Part shown: in pieces, positions 23,631 to 34,999 of the stretch | How positions within the stretch are numbered: position 1 is the first letter of the stretch | Layout of the letters: each line of letters begins with the position of its first letter | DNA from: Paracentrotus lividus | Lineage: Eukaryota > Echinodermata > Echinoidea > Camarodonta > Echinidae | Direction: 5' to 3' | DNA length: 64,000 nt | NCBI GenBank assembly: GCA_940671915.1 | Contig: CALNVZ010003426.1 | Location: 26,699,738 to 26,763,737 of the forward strand | Position numbers and translations under genes: made by a program | The notes under the pieces: model-generated | The model's database searches: none | Told to the model about the DNA's origin: nothing | The model's input: only the letters and a program-made list of their open reading frames with translations

Positions 23631-24320
23631 TATTGTCATTTTGACTCCAAGTTTCCTTTCTGCATGTAGTTAGTATTATAGTCAATTTCTGTACTGTCAA
23701 TATTGAGACATAAACTAGTTTCACTTCATCAAACAGAATCATGAGACATGTTTCTGTAAAGTGGTAACAAGAACTTTTATTTTGGTAAGATACGTTAAGA
23801 AAACAGGACATGGGGGAAAACATTTTTCCCCTTAAATTTCCCCAAACAGTTTATTCCAGTTCAACTGGACAAACTGTCATTTTGGGTCTGTCCTTTTGAT
23901 TCTAAGTTTGTTTTCTGCATGGATATACTTTGGTATTATATTACATTTTTTTTTTTACTGTCAACACGGGAGACGAATCCTTGTTTCCCATCATCAAAAA
24001 GAATCATGAGACATTTTTCTGTAAAGTGGTAAGGTACCTTACCAAAAGTTTAAACCGCGGCCCCTTGCTTGGACGCCGCACAGCAGCGCTTTATACCGTA
24101 TATACTAATCCCCTCCAATTAAGTCAATGGAAGAATAATAGGGGAACGGTATATCCTGCCTATAAGCCCGCTGTGCGGCGTTCACGCAGGGGGCCTTAAC
24201 GGCTTTAACTCTTGGTAATGTACCTAACAAGAACTCTGATTTTTATAAGATACGTAAAAAAAAAAAAAAAAAAAGGACATGGTTTGAGGCGAACATGTTT
24301 TTCCCCTTCAATTTCCAGTT
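23631..24320. repeat. Local tandem duplication, ~240-base unit
   Basis: 23631-23850 and 23873-24320 share TCATTTT, TTTTGANTCTAAGTTT/CCAAGTTT, CTGCATG, ACTGTCAA, GAATCATGAGACAT and GTAAAGTGGTAA in order. The second copy is longer only because of the 192-base insertion at 24033-24224. Confidence 0.7.
24033..24224. mobile_element. 192-base foldback element with TAA duplication
   Basis: The left arm begins GGTACCTTACCAAAAGTTTA and the right arm is its imperfect inverse. An inner stem pairs ACGCCGCACAGC with GCTGTGCGGCGT. TAA flanks both ends (24030-24032 and 24225-24227). The sister copy of the local duplication has a single TAA at 23765-23767 with no insert, so the boundaries are exact. Confidence 0.75.
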
Positions 24321-24590
24321 TGCCCAGTTCAACTCTAAAAGTCATTTCTCCCCTTTGTAATTTATTTTGGTCTCTGAAATATGGAATTTTTCCGTCTTAT
24401 GAATACGGACTATTATGATAATACTTGGGCAATGTATATATTGCTTATAATATAACAAGTCCCCAAGAAGTGCCTTTGTTTGGTATTTTTCATATTTTTG
24501 TTGTTGTTAAATTACATCTAAAATTTTAATCTTGGGTAATTTATTTTCATTAGAATACTCGATATCACTCTTTAAAAAAAGTATTCACGA

Positions 24591-24621
<31 letters not shown>

Positions 24622-24649
24622 CGGTTGGAGTATAGAACATGTATATTAT

Positions 24650-24755
24650 AATTATATTTATTTGCATCGGCTAGGTTATCTTTCGAACATTATCGTCAGC
24701 TTGAAAACGGAATCTCAACTGATTGGATTGGTTTGTATAGGGCAACGAAATCAGT
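24650..24755 (+). promoter_or_regulatory. Conserved block upstream of exon copy 4
   Basis: TTTATTTGCATCGGCTAGG, CGAACATTATCGTCAGC and CTCAACTGATTGGATTGG match the other blocks. It ends ATCAG/T before the ATG, so a splice acceptor reading is also possible. Confidence 0.4.
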
Positions 24756-24861
24756 ATGACAAAAGTGTTTAATTGCGCTTACAGGATTGCGCACCACAGA
24801 GGCTGCTCGCTTAGTACAGAGTCATATAAATACCAAGTATTCGTTGGATGCCACAAACCAG
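24756..24861 (+). CDS. Exon-like repeat, copy 4 (open)
   Basis: 106 bases, open throughout, 35 codons plus one base before a consensus donor (CCAG/GTGAG). The peptide begins MTKVFNCAYRIAHHRGC and ends KYQVFVGCHKP. Three cysteines and the YQxFVGCHKP ending are shared with copy 8. There is no signal peptide or known domain. If the ATG is used, this is a first coding exon ending in phase 1. If CAG before TATG is an acceptor, it is an internal exon. Downstream coding exons are not identified. Confidence 0.45.
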
Positions 24862-24954
24862 GTGAGATTTTTTTCTCTGTCATGTCTGTTGTACGAAGTC
24901 TAGCTTATCACTCATGACATTCCTAAACGGATAGCGAGATGTTTGTATTAATAA

Positions 24955-25035
24955 ATAATAATAATAATAATACTTCCTTCTTATGTAGCGCATTTCATTA
25001 CCGAAGATAATATCAATGCGCTTTACATAAAGTAC
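24955..25035 (-). repeat. LINE/SINE 3' tail with ATT run
   Basis: AATAATAATAATAATAC, then CTTCTTATGTAGCGCATTTC and later GCGCTTTACATAAA. It is the same design as 15535-15605 and, inverted, 36510-36626. Confidence 0.45.
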
Positions 25036-25512
25036 TACAGTCATATTAACAATAGATAAGTTTAGAAATTCAATTTAAAATAATAACGATAAAGTATTAC
25101 AGGTAATATACATTACATATGTTACATAATATGGCACACCTGAATTATAACATAAATTAATAGCGCTCAAAAGCAGAAAAAGAGAAGCCAAGGGAAACCT
25201 CTTCCTGGTGCTGAACATGAATGTCTAACATAGCAGTCTGTTACAAGACATAACTTATATAGACCAACATATAGGATATCAAAAAGCGGTATCAAACAAA
25301 TAAGTCTTCAGTTCCTTTTGGAAGACATCAAAATTTGTCAAAATTACAAAAGAAAGCGAGAAAGGAGCAGAGGGTACACATGATACAGGATTTGATATTA
25401 TGCCCTCGTTTGAAAAAAGAAAATGATTCATGCTCATATACAATAATGGTTCAGAAAAAAAGGCTTTAATAACGTCTAAAAGGGACATATGATCGTTAAT
25501 TATAAGATCTTG

Positions 25513-26320
25513 ATATGAAGAGTTTGGTTCCAAAAGGCGCTAAATCCACTTTTAGTGTTTTGGAGTAAATCAAGGTTTTTTAATTTACCATTTTATCGTA
25601 TCCATTGTAAGTTTATTTTGATATATATGATAAAGCTATCGTATTCGAATAATAAAATCACGTTTTTAAAAATATAGCTATCAATTTCAATTTTTAAGAA
25701 ATTTTTATGATTTCAATTTCCATGGATTTAGCTCCTTTTGGAACAAAACCTCCGTTAGATGCCAGTTTTTGTACATTTAAAGCCTATAAATAAATGAAAT
25801 TCAACACGAAACACATGAATATTGCTAACAGAGAAACGATGCAGCTTTTCTGATGTTTAAAATTTGAAAATTACAAAAAAAATATTTTTTTAGAATATCC
25901 TATCTTTTCTCAAGACCGGGATTTTCGACGTTTTGTTCCAAAAGGAGCTAAATCCAAAAATATTCATAAAATTATGAAAACTATTCTAATGATCTAAAAA
26001 ATTTACACGGATGATGAATACTGGTAGCCACAACATGTGCTGAAAGATCTAATTGTATATTGTTAGGAAAAGTGGTTAAATAAACAAATCCTAAATGACA
26101 ATTATGGATTTAGCGCCTTTTGGAACAAAACCGTTTTGGATTTAGCTCCTTTTGGAACAAAACTCATATTTGTAACAATTTTTTTTCAAACTTCCTAAAA
26201 TTTTTTCTTTATTCAGTATGCTGCATTTGATCCCCATGCTTAAGATGCACTTAATTAACGTATAAAATCCATTTTGGTCAAAAGTGGATTTAGCGCCTTT
26301 TGGAATCAAGCTCTTCATAT
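25513..26320. mobile_element. 808-base foldback with repeated TAGCNCCTTTTGGAA motif
   Basis: The left end, ATATGAAGAGTTTGGTTCC, continues AAAAGGCGCTAAATCCACTT. The right end is the inverse with few changes, giving TIRs of about 40 bases. Inside, GATTTAGCTCCTTTTGGAAC or its complement appears at ~25725, ~25932, ~26105 and ~26135. There is no coding capacity. Target duplication is unclear because the palindrome may run into the flank. Confidence 0.7.
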
Positions 26321-26589
26321 GATAAAATTATTTTCCTTGAACCCCATGCACAGTTTTTTTGTTTGTTTTTTAATTCCCGGCAAAAAAACAACAAAAAAAA
26401 ACAGAGTCTATCGCAGTTTCTAAAACTCTGAAAACGCTGTGAAATGGGCAAAATCCGCATAGTTGTCACATTAATCGGACACAGTGATAACAGAGTCGGC
26501 TGGGTGGATTTTGCACATTTTCAAAGTGTTCACTCACTCAATCCTTGACTCCTTCAGGGAGTATTGGGGGGGGGGGATTTAGAGGCCGA

Positions 26590-26822
26590 AGAAGCACATA
26601 TTTTTTTCCTCCATGCTTTCCTGTCAGTTGTAGTCGACAGCAGTTCTCGCATTGTCATATCTGTCCATGTCTTTACATTTTCCGTCCAGCTTGTCCTTTG
26701 ACGTCATCTTCCGCGTCCACAATCAACTGTGCCTTGTAGAATGGTTTTTGACAGGCTGTTGTGTCTGGTGAGGTGACCAAACCATGCTAGCTTACGTCGC
26801 TTGACGGTTGTGAGTAGAAGTT
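26590..26822 (-). mobile_element. LINE ORF2 C-terminal fragment
   Basis: The minus strand reads KRRKLAWFGHLTRH, then SLSKTILQGT. After a frame break it reads RQRTSWTENVKTWT and MRELLSTTTDRKAWRK. This is the usual C-terminal tail of a group of animal non-LTR retrotransposons. It is joined directly to the DIRS-like fragment at 26823. Confidence 0.7.
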
Positions 26823-27524
26823 GCTGGGGGCCCACTGCTGTCATTAGCCATAACTCACTATCTATTAGGGCCCAAGATCTTGTTTGCTCCCTTTCCTGAC
26901 GCAAACGGAATTGGATATCATATTCGCGCCATCCGTAACCCTCAAAGCGCGCAGCCATTCGGATAATGTCCATATACTTGAACATTTCCCCAGCTCGTGA
27001 TTGATGCTTTTCCGCGAAAACCGACCCATACACTAGAAAAGCGCTTGTCCATTGTTCAACAGAAGTAATCTGTGGTATTTTACGCTGCGGCTGCAGCTGC
27101 ATGGTGCCACCTGAAACAGTAAGTACCATTGATTGTTCTAATTGTGGAGTTGAGGAGTTTTTTAGCAACAGTCGTAATTCAAGAAACTCGGACTTCCAAA
27201 TTTTATCCCTCACCGACAATGGGAGCGCGGATCCTAGAGCCTCCCTAGGTAGCGCAAACACCATAGGCGTAGGCCAATCGTTTTGCATTCTCTCACCACC
27301 CACAGCACCCTCACAAATATCGACAGTAGGCCAAGGAACTTGTTCAACAGACTCACCTGCCGAACCACTAGGTAACCGGTCCCGCCGCCCCACTAGGAGC
27401 GACCACTACTTCGTCCTGCTGCGACACCGTCCTTCCTCTTGCTCTAGTAACAGGCCTCTCCACCGTCGCATGGGCCATCGGCTGAGCTGCTACCGACTTC
27501 CTCTTTGCCTTCGCCTTCGGCATT
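26704..27524 (-). pseudogene. DIRS gag-like ORF fused to a LINE tail
   Basis: An open frame of 229 codons runs from 27393 to 26704. Its first ~190 residues resemble the gag-like ORF of DIRS retrotransposons: EQWTSAFLVYGSVFAEKHQ, then FKYMDIIRMAARFEGYGW, YDIQFRLRQE and WALIDSELWLM, the usual order for that protein. The last ~39 residues (QLLLTTVKRRKLAWFGH onward) come from a LINE. A basic leader, MPKAKAKRKSVAAQPMAH, starts at 27524 in another frame and stops at 27370, so one frameshift separates it from the body. The ORF is a chimera of two retroelement remnants. An active host gene is unlikely. Confidence 0.6.
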
Positions 27525-27968
27525 TCTTCAACGGATCACAATTTTCAACGTAGGCCTACAACAAAACTACAATCCAATAAAATAGGCGTGAATATTACTA
27601 TAAAATAATGCACACAACTTCACGTCATGAAACCACAACAACAAGTGATAGTATTTTAGCACTGTCTTATTATTATACCTCTAAAATTCAGCTTTCCCAC
27701 GCGTATAGTGTGCTGTAGTCTCGCGGAATGCGCTATTTTAAACTGCGCGGCACTTCAAACAGCGGCTGTTTTATACAGCGCGCAACTTATACTGATCGCG
27801 GCACCTTTCTTGTGCGGTCTCTTCTCATCCACCCGACCGAACTATTTGATGGCGGCCGCTTAAAGATTTGCAGCTCCACACGACCTGCACGCACCAAAAC
27901 AATAAGCAAATTGTGACTGTTAATCATTTGAGCGATTATACACCGCTAAAATTTATTATTCTTTATTA
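27525..27968. other. Possible DIRS left terminal region
   Basis: This lies just upstream of the gag-like start. GC-richer than its surroundings (GCGCGGCACTTCAAACAGCG near 27745). It may be the 5' terminal sequence of the DIRS element; no matching inverted partner was found, so this is a guess. Confidence 0.25.
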
Positions 27969-28205
27969 TACGGCGAAATAATTCGTTTCCATTGCAGCGT
28001 ATAATCGCGTTAAACGCACAAGCTGTGTAAAACTTCCACCCAAACGCGAAGCAAATTAAAGCAACTTAATTTGTTTCTGTTTCTTCGAAAATTACTGTAG
28101 AATTGAACGAGGGCTTGCATTGTAACCCTTTGATTAGTTAAAGCATCCATTGTGAGAAAATAATTTGCAATTGGAAATAAATCAATTAATTCTTAATGGA
28201 AAACT
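27969..28205. repeat. Conserved module A of the duplicated unit
   Basis: CGGCGAAATAATTCG, GCGTATAATCGCGTTAAACG, AACTTCCACCC, CTTCGAAAATTACT and GAGGGCTTGCATTG match 38031-38163 plus 39553-39665, in order. A shorter match occurs at 47850-47930. The copy here is uninterrupted, so it shows the empty site of the element at 38165-39552. Confidence 0.7.
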
Positions 28206-28964
28206 GTTTACAATGTCCCATTTTTTTATCGAAATAGTTATCATTTGTAATAACAAATAATTTACCTACATGATGTACAAGTGGTAATCTTTGCTCGGAA
28301 CGTGAAAAGTAAATCAAATTAGATGATACAATCTCTATTTTGGAGCAATTTTGTTTGTACACCTCGCCAAATATGAGACGAGCAAAAAGGTACATTTTCC
28401 CCTTTCTTTTCAAGTCACGCTGGCCGTGCGATACGCGAGAGGGGGGGGGGGGGGAGGGGGGGATGGGGGTAGTAGGTGGAATTCTCGCAATTTTCATTGT
28501 ATTTTCCCCTGTCATATCTCACTTAAACCTTTGCGTGTGGGCCCGCGCATCCCGATCGTTCTCCCTGTGGCGGAGTCGTTTTGGGCATTTTTCCGGTATT
28601 GGGAACTTTGGTGGTGCTTTCAATATAAAATGTTAATTGCGCCAAATTGCTATTTTGTCATAACTTCGCTTACCCCGAAGTCGACTTCACAAAGGCGTCA
28701 GTGCAACAAAACGTACGGACGGTTTTATCAATAACACATTGTCGTTTGATCTAGTGTTTTTGTGCAGTTTGCCTATTATCACCCGACTCAGGAATTGTAT
28801 CTCACTCTGTATAAAAAGACCATAAACCATTTACCATTTGTAAAGTGTATTAATTTGAAGGTATCAATCCGTTTATAGTGAAATCACAGCATGTAAAATG
28901 TTGTTATTTGCCATAATGAATACACAGAAGAGTACATTATATATAACGGCCAAGACTCTTCTGA

Positions 28965-29285
28965 AAAAAAGCAATAACGTGCGGTGTACCCAGGGTTCAT
29001 TGTTAAGTCAGCTGTTATTCCTCATATTATATATAAATGACTTCCAAAAAATCCTCTGAACTCGTGTCCTTTATTCTTTTTGAGGACGATTCTAATTCCT
29101 TTCATCCTCATCAAAATCCGCAAAAAAAAAAAAAAAAAAAAAAATGAAATGTAAGGGTTCAAATCTGGATCAATGCCAATAAACTATCTTTAAATGTTGG
29201 TAAGACCCATTATATGGTATTAAGTAATTTATTAAAATCGTTACCTTGAAATGTTTTGGTAAATAATATTACACTTCAGTGGCAG
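28965..29285 (+). mobile_element. LINE reverse transcriptase fragment
   Basis: Decayed RT in three frame pieces: TQGSLLSQLLFLILYIND (the PQGS block), FILFEDDSNSFHPHQN (the FADD active site, alanine replaced by glutamate), and IWINANKLSLNVGKTHYMVL (the block after the palm). An A run at 29119-29143 interrupts it. It is not functional. Confidence 0.7.
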
Positions 29286-29289
29286 AACA

Positions 29290-30080
29290 AGGTTTTCATG
29301 AGAGGGGGACCCTAAATTGGAATTTCAGATTTTGGTACACCCATTTTTTTTTCCCGTTCGCTGTGTGTATGTGTGTGTGGGGGGGGGGGGAGTGGGGGTG
29401 TAATTTTGGGGGCATTCGGCCCATCGTAAAGGTCATCAATAATCAGCCATAGGGGCAAGGCTTAGTTGGGTTTGAATCCTATAAACTCTTATGTATCCCT
29501 TTGTTTTATCCTTCTTTAACCTTTTTTTTAATTATTTTTTATGCATGTCTTTGTTTTATCCTTCTTTCATCTTCACTTCAATAATTTCGTATGTATTTTA
29601 TTGTTCTGCTCTTCTTTCATCTTCTTTTCCCACCATTTCTTGTGTATTCATTTGTTTCATTCTTCTTTCATTTCCTCTCCCCCCCCCCCTCCCTTTATTT
29701 TCTTTATTTTTTTTTCTTCTAATGTATTTCCTTGTGTTGTCCTTTAACTTTCATTTATTTCATACATTACTTCCTTCAATTTGCGCTTTATCATTGAAAT
29801 GTATTTCTTTGACTATTATGTACATATACCATACCAAGACTATGCCTAGCATAGTCATTCTACACCGTACGCTAAATCGCTCGACTACTGTCCTGTTTGG
29901 GAAGAAGACGGTAGCAAAAAAAGAAGGTTGCGCTTGCGCAGTTCAATTTTTCGTTCTGGAGCTACCGTAGTGATGGTCTACCGTACTGCTCCGAAAGCAT
30001 ATATTTGGCTGGCAAGTACTAGTTGGAGCAGGGGGTTAGAGTAAACTGGCGCTTTATCAGGGTTGGATTTTGTCTGAATA
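29290..30080. other. Low-complexity spacer
   Basis: A G run with GTGTGTG near 29365-29395, then a pyrimidine-rich stretch at 29500-29760 with TTTGTTTTATCCTTCTTTCA-type repeats at roughly 50-60 base spacing. No gene. Open frames here are artefacts of T-rich sequence. Confidence 0.5.
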
Positions 30081-30084
30081 TCAG

Positions 30085-30169
30085 TATAATTATATCGAAC
30101 AACAATCGTCAACTTGGTTACGGGGATCTCAACTGATGGGATGTCCTTGAATATATCAGCACGATCAGT
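30085..30169 (+). promoter_or_regulatory. Conserved block upstream of exon copy 5
   Basis: ATATCGAACAACAATCGTCA, ACGGGGATCTCAACTGATGG and GAATATATCAGCACGATCAG. It follows the subfamily pattern of copies 5 to 7, with GATCTCAACTGATGGGATG where copies 3, 4 and 8 have ATTGG. A CTGGCAAGTA segment ~75 bases upstream is also shared with copies 6 and 7. Confidence 0.4.
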
Positions 30170-30282
30170 ATGACATACATGTATGTAAAAGATTGTAATT
30201 ATGTAGTTGAACCATCGAAGTTGTGGCACGTTTCGTTCATATTCACATAAATACCAAGCATACGACGGATACCACAAACCAG
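30170..30282 (+). pseudogene. Exon-like repeat, copy 5
   Basis: Member of subfamily 5-7. It has six extra bases after ATG (ACATACATG) and a TAG right after the secondary ATG at 30201, so only the final part, KYQAYDGYHKP, is legible in the shared frame. The conserved cysteine before HKP has become tyrosine. Donor CCAG/GTGAG is intact. Confidence 0.55.
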
Positions 30283-30289
30283 GTGAGAT

Positions 30290-31560
30290 GACTTGTCCGG
30301 GAAGTGAAATTATTATTTTTTCCACGAGAGTTCCGGACCCCAGTATGGCTTTATCAGTGTATAGGGTTTATTTAGTCAGGGTTTGTTTAGTTAGACCACG
30401 GCTCGTGCACACGATAGCACAATGTAAAAGGGTTAGGGTTACGGTTAGGATGAATACAATTCTGGCAGCTCATTGGTTCTAGCGCAATGAATAGTCACAT
30501 AGGCTGTAAAGGCCATGATTGAAGGTTCGACCCCAGAAATGCGTCTTTGCTGAATTTGTTTTTTGTAGTTTACAATTGAGGGGAAACTTAGAGAGAAAAA
30601 AAAATCAAGTCCTAGATTCATAGGCTGAGTTAAAGTCCCTCATAGCGAAAAATTGAGTAATTACCCCTGATCTCAACCGGAACTCAAGTGGGGGAAAATG
30701 ATGCGTCCCGGAAGCGAACAGTAGAAATGAATTGAGCTTTCACTGAAGTCTTGATTCAAATTGTATGCAAGTTTCCTTTCCAATTTTATTGCCTATTCGT
30801 AAATTTGTACGAACGAAGAAAGACCAATTGTGCCAAAGTTAGCTGTAAACTGAAGTGAGCGCATACATTTAAAATGGTATGGTCTTAATTCCGTTGAATG
30901 CTTTCTAGAATCGTTTGCAAGGATAGGGAATGTGACTGATTAAAAATGAATTTCAGTGACAAATTCAGCGCGACCGCAACTTGGGTTGGATCGTTTGATC
31001 GGAAAATTTAGTGGACGAAAATTGAAATGGAGTGAGAAAATCTATATTATTTGTATTGTTATTACTATTCTTAATTATTTGTCGTTATTGGGAGGGTTTG
31101 GAGGGTTGAAGTGGTCGCCAACTTGGGTGTCAAGCTTGGTTTTGGTGACAGTGGATTACGGTGGATCTGTACCCAAACAAGCGTCTCTACTATTATTATT
31201 ATTAGAAGTGATATTTAATGTGCTCAATTATACTTATAGCATAATCAAATTCAAAGGGACCCACCATGCATACGATTGTTTCAAGAGCTTGCACAACAGA
31301 GGTTTTCGAGAAGAAAAAAAAATATTTAGGTGCGGATCCAGTGGTGCCGACGCCCAGTGGGCCATAATCACCTTAAACTGCGCCAGTACTTGTTTCTCAC
31401 TGAAGACCATAATTTCAACTTTGTAAAAGAGGTACATGAAAGATTTTAAGACTCGTATGACCTTTTTCTGAACCACTAAATCATGTAAATGGAATTGTAC
31501 GAATTTTGAGTCGAGAATACAACGTTGGATTGAATTTACAGCACGTTTATCTATAAAGAG
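30290..31560. other. Spacer without recognised gene
   Basis: Contains GGGTTAGGGTTACGGTTAGG near 30430 (telomere-like words, too short to mean more) and open frames on both strands around 31000-31470. None shows a motif I recognise. Confidence 0.3.
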
Positions 31561-31563
31561 TCA

Positions 31564-33374
31564 GTGAAGCGTATAAAGTATAAAAATACAAATCCAGTAT
31601 GCAATCTCGTCTTATTAAGACAACATAATGTAGAATATATGATAGTGAAATATTCATCTAAATCATGTACAATTGATCCTATGGCGACTTGGCTGGTCAA
31701 GAAGCACTTATCAGTTCTTTTTCCAGTTTTGTCACGCATTATCAATATGTCGTTTTCTACTGTTGTGTTTCCAGGGGCACTTAGATCTTCGGTTGTTACA
31801 CCTGTCTTAAAGAAGCCCTCTCTAGATAAAGATGAATTAAGTAGTTACAGACCAGTGTCTAATATCCCTTTTATAGGGAAATTGATTGAAAAGGCTGTAT
31901 CTAAACTGGTATCTGACTTTGTTAATGCTAATGATTTACATGATCCTCTGCAATCCTCTTATAAAGTAGCACATAGTACTGAGACTTATCTCATTACAGA
32001 ATGACCTACATTGTGCAATCGATAACAAACAGGCTGCTCTCTTATTAATATTAGATCTTTCCTCCGCATTTGACACGGTTGACCATACAATGCTCTCATA
32101 TAGGTTAGCTTATGATTTTGGTCTTAAAGAAGATGTCCTCTCATGGTTCAAAACTTATCTTAGTAACAGATCCAATAGAACTTATGTCAATATTTCATTT
32201 TCTAGTTTTCAAAAGCAGAAATTGTGGATACCGCAAGGGTCTATAATCGGACCGCAATTGTTCACGTATTATATACGTAATATTGGTCATATCTTGAATC
32301 AACACTCAATTAAGCATCATAATATGCTGATGACATTCAGATGTACACTATCTTTGATCCTACGGCCTGGGGATGCCGCATGCTCTTATTTCCGTCTTTC
32401 AAAGTGTTTTGACGAGATGCAATCCTGGCTCGTCCATAACCATGATAACAAATTGAAGCTAAACTTATGTGCTTATCAATATTGTCGGCTCAGTAACTTT
32501 ACATGTCACATTGGGGATGAGCAGATTGCCTTATCACCCACTATCAGAAATCTGGGTGTGGTGCTTGATAGTGAATTGAAAATGTCTGATCACGTTAATA
32601 ATTTATGTCGTTCCCTAAATCGTAACTCTCATCTTGGCTGTTAAAGTTAGCAATTACACTCGTTATTTAGGGTACGGGCTACTAATATAAAGATTGATGC
32701 GTCAAAAAATGGATTTCTGATTTATCTATGTGCGTCCCGCTTTCTCTAGAATCGTGCTTTAGCATTACAACTGTCCTTTGTAAAGTTTCGTTTCGTGTTG
32801 AGGGTGCGTTGTATTTGTGCGGTTCTATTGTGCGACCTTATCATCGTTCAGTTTCATAAAAAAAAAACGTTTTCAGTTAAAAATACGGGCCGTAGAATTC
32901 GATAGGATCATTTTTTTTCCAAGTATGACCTTATTTTTTGGAAAAAAAGGAGACACATCCCCAAAATCCCGCCCCTGGATCAGCCTCTAAAGGCATTCTG
33001 TCTATACTTATTTATATCTACCGTGTCCCTGACATCGAATCTACTAAAATAATGCACGAATTTTTCCACAACTTCGAAACTTCGTATCATTTTAAGTATT
33101 ATGTCAAATTATCATGTTTGATTTTTAAGTGTATACATAAACTGGCACCTGAATACCTCTATAGTTTACTGAAATCAGCACACCGTCCACGTTATAGACT
33201 TCGTTCTAGTGAAGATACATTTATCTTACACACTTCAGGAGTTGTTTAAAAAAAAAAAGGAAGCTAGCTATGAATTTGCGGTCCTAAATTATGGAATAGT
33301 TTGCCAGCCCATCTACGTTCTAATACATGAGTTGAATCATTTAAAAGACATCTTAATCTTATTTATTTTCGTTG
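31564..33374 (+). mobile_element. Decayed LINE ORF2 (reverse transcriptase)
   Basis: RT domain of a CR1/L2-type non-LTR retrotransposon. In order: LRSSVVTPVLKKPSL and SSYRPVSNIPFIGKLIEK (31770-31890); LDLSSAFDTVDH with the first catalytic aspartate (32051-32086); IPQGSIIGPQLF (near 32230); YADDIQMYT, the active-site YADD, at 32323-32349 in a shifted frame; LVHNHDNKLKLN and IRNLGVVLDSELKMSDHV (32440-32600). After a degenerate gap come LSCLIFKCIHKLAPEYL (near 33115) and the tail NSLPAHLRSNT with SFKRHL. At least three frameshifts and internal stops make it inactive. ORF1 and endonuclease are absent. The element at 33377 is inserted at its 3' end. Confidence 0.85.
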
Positions 33375-33376
33375 TA

Positions 33377-34347
33377 GGGGAGACTGGGGATGGAAGTTAC
33401 ACGGGTCAGTTGTTACAGTTGTCAGTGTGCTAAGTTAGAACAAGAGAGTTCGTGCTAACTGGCATATATATACAGCCTACACATAGCTGTGATGAACTAC
33501 CGGTCGTGAGGTTGCTCCGTTGTTTTATTAAAAAAGTAAATAAAAAATTAAAAAACATTTTTTACAGTTCCAAGTGAATTTTTGACAATAATTAACATTT
33601 TTAATAATTCTTACAACTGAAGGTACATGATGATAGTCTGGTATTGTGAATATAGTACATGTATGTCACTAATATACCCCTGAGCCATGCCCTGTAAATC
33701 TGCCTAATGGCTGTGCTACAGTTGATTTTATGTGTAAAATTGTTAGATTGTTACAGTAACCTACCCCATGTCGATGTAAAAACCTAACCTAATTACATTA
33801 CACATGTCATTTGTTTTATGATTTATCAAATAATGTATAGTATTGAAATGACATACAATTGTTGTTTTCATTATTGTTTGATTGGAATATGTAAATAAAA
33901 ACTGAACTGAACTGAAAAAAAAAAAGTAATTTTGTTTCAATTTCCAGGTGTTAATATTTTGATATTTCTATTATTACTTTAGTCTATTCTGGAGCTCTAC
34001 TTGATCTACTGTTAACGATACCAAGAAACTGGAAAGTTGAAACAAAAGTATGGTATAAGAGATTGCACACTGTAACAAATTACTCTGTATGTTTACATAT
34101 AGTAACAATTTACCCCGTATGGTGTAAAAACTTACCCCGTATACGGGGTAGGTTGTTACAAAAAAAAAATGTTTCATTAATTAAGCTGTAGTTAATTAGT
34201 TTTTACATGTTTTCAAGTTTTATTGTGCCTCAGGTTTTAGCAAACATAATAGGCTAACTACAGACGCAAAATGGAGTGTGTGAGTACTTTCATTAGAATT
34301 ATCTGGCCCAAAATGTGAATTTTGTAACGTCCATCCCCGGTCTCCCC
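33377..34347. mobile_element. TA-flanked GGGGAGACC element (971 bases)
   Basis: Ends are GGGGAGACTGGGGATGGAAG and the inverse, with TA outside each (33375-33376 and 34348-34349). The interior has TGTTACA words and a TACCCCGTATACGGGGTA palindrome near 34133. It matches 42469-43314 in the opposite orientation almost throughout. It lies at the C-terminus of the LINE above, so it inserted after that element. Confidence 0.75.
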
Positions 34348-34385
34348 TACTATTGAAGAAGAGCTCTATGCAAAGCGCATAGAGC

Positions 34386-34727
34386 AGTTTTCGTATAAGG
34401 ACATCTCCCCCGAGGGCAACTCCCCCGGGGACAACTCCCGGAGGACAGCTCCCCGGAGGACAACTCCCCGTAGGACAACTCCCCGCAGGACAAATCCCCC
34501 GCAGGACATCTCCCCGGATGATAGGTCCCCCCCCCCAAGGACAACTCCCCGGTGGACATCTCCCCCGACTGCCGATGAAAATCCCCCCGGAGGACAAGTC
34601 CCACAGAGGACATATCCCCCGAGTACAACTACCCCGGAGGACAACTCCCCGGAGGACATTCTCCCGCAGGACAACTCCCCCGCAGGACAACTACCCCGCA
34701 GGACAAGTCCCCCGCAGGTCAACTCAA
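34386..34727. repeat. GGACAACTCCCCG minisatellite
   Basis: About 18-20 imperfect units of 16-19 bases with consensus CCCCGGAGGACAACTCC. It is the inverted counterpart of 36163-36492. The long open frames seen across it in several phases are artefacts of periodicity. Confidence 0.9.
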
Positions 34728-34999
34728 CCATTCGGAGAAAAACATATCCACATGCACTCGTTAATTTTTGATCCATTTGCGATTCCTTTTTTTTTTTTTT
34801 TTTTTTTACCGAAATAGCCATTCATGGAAATACAAAATCTTTGGCAATTTTTGTTTTTTTCCGGCGAAGGGTGTTAAAGTTTGGCAGCTGTAAAAGCGCA
34901 CTGCTATTGGAACCGAATTTATATCGTCAAAAGAGAGAGAGAGAGAGAGAGATATCAACTTTAATCTTAAATCACCATAGGAAATGATCTGAGTAGTAG

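Noticed and set aside
28186-28734. Overlapping frames of 98 to 127 codons around a G run
   Set aside because: They depend on the G run at 28441-28462, and no family is recognised.
29491-29970. 159-codon frame with apparent membrane segments
   Set aside because: Phe/Leu/Ser content comes from T-rich repeated DNA (CTTCTTTCA units). No conserved motif.
30425-30452. Telomere-like GGGTTAGGGTTACGG
   Set aside because: Only two to three degenerate units inside unique DNA; could be chance.
30956-31426. 156-codon frame upstream of the LINE
   Set aside because: No motif, overlapping frame on the other strand, and not in phase with the LINE. It could be 5' LINE or anonymous DNA, so it is left uncalled.
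34220-34821. Glycine/cysteine/serine-rich open frames on the minus strand
   Set aside because: Same minisatellite in reverse; periodic and open in several frames.
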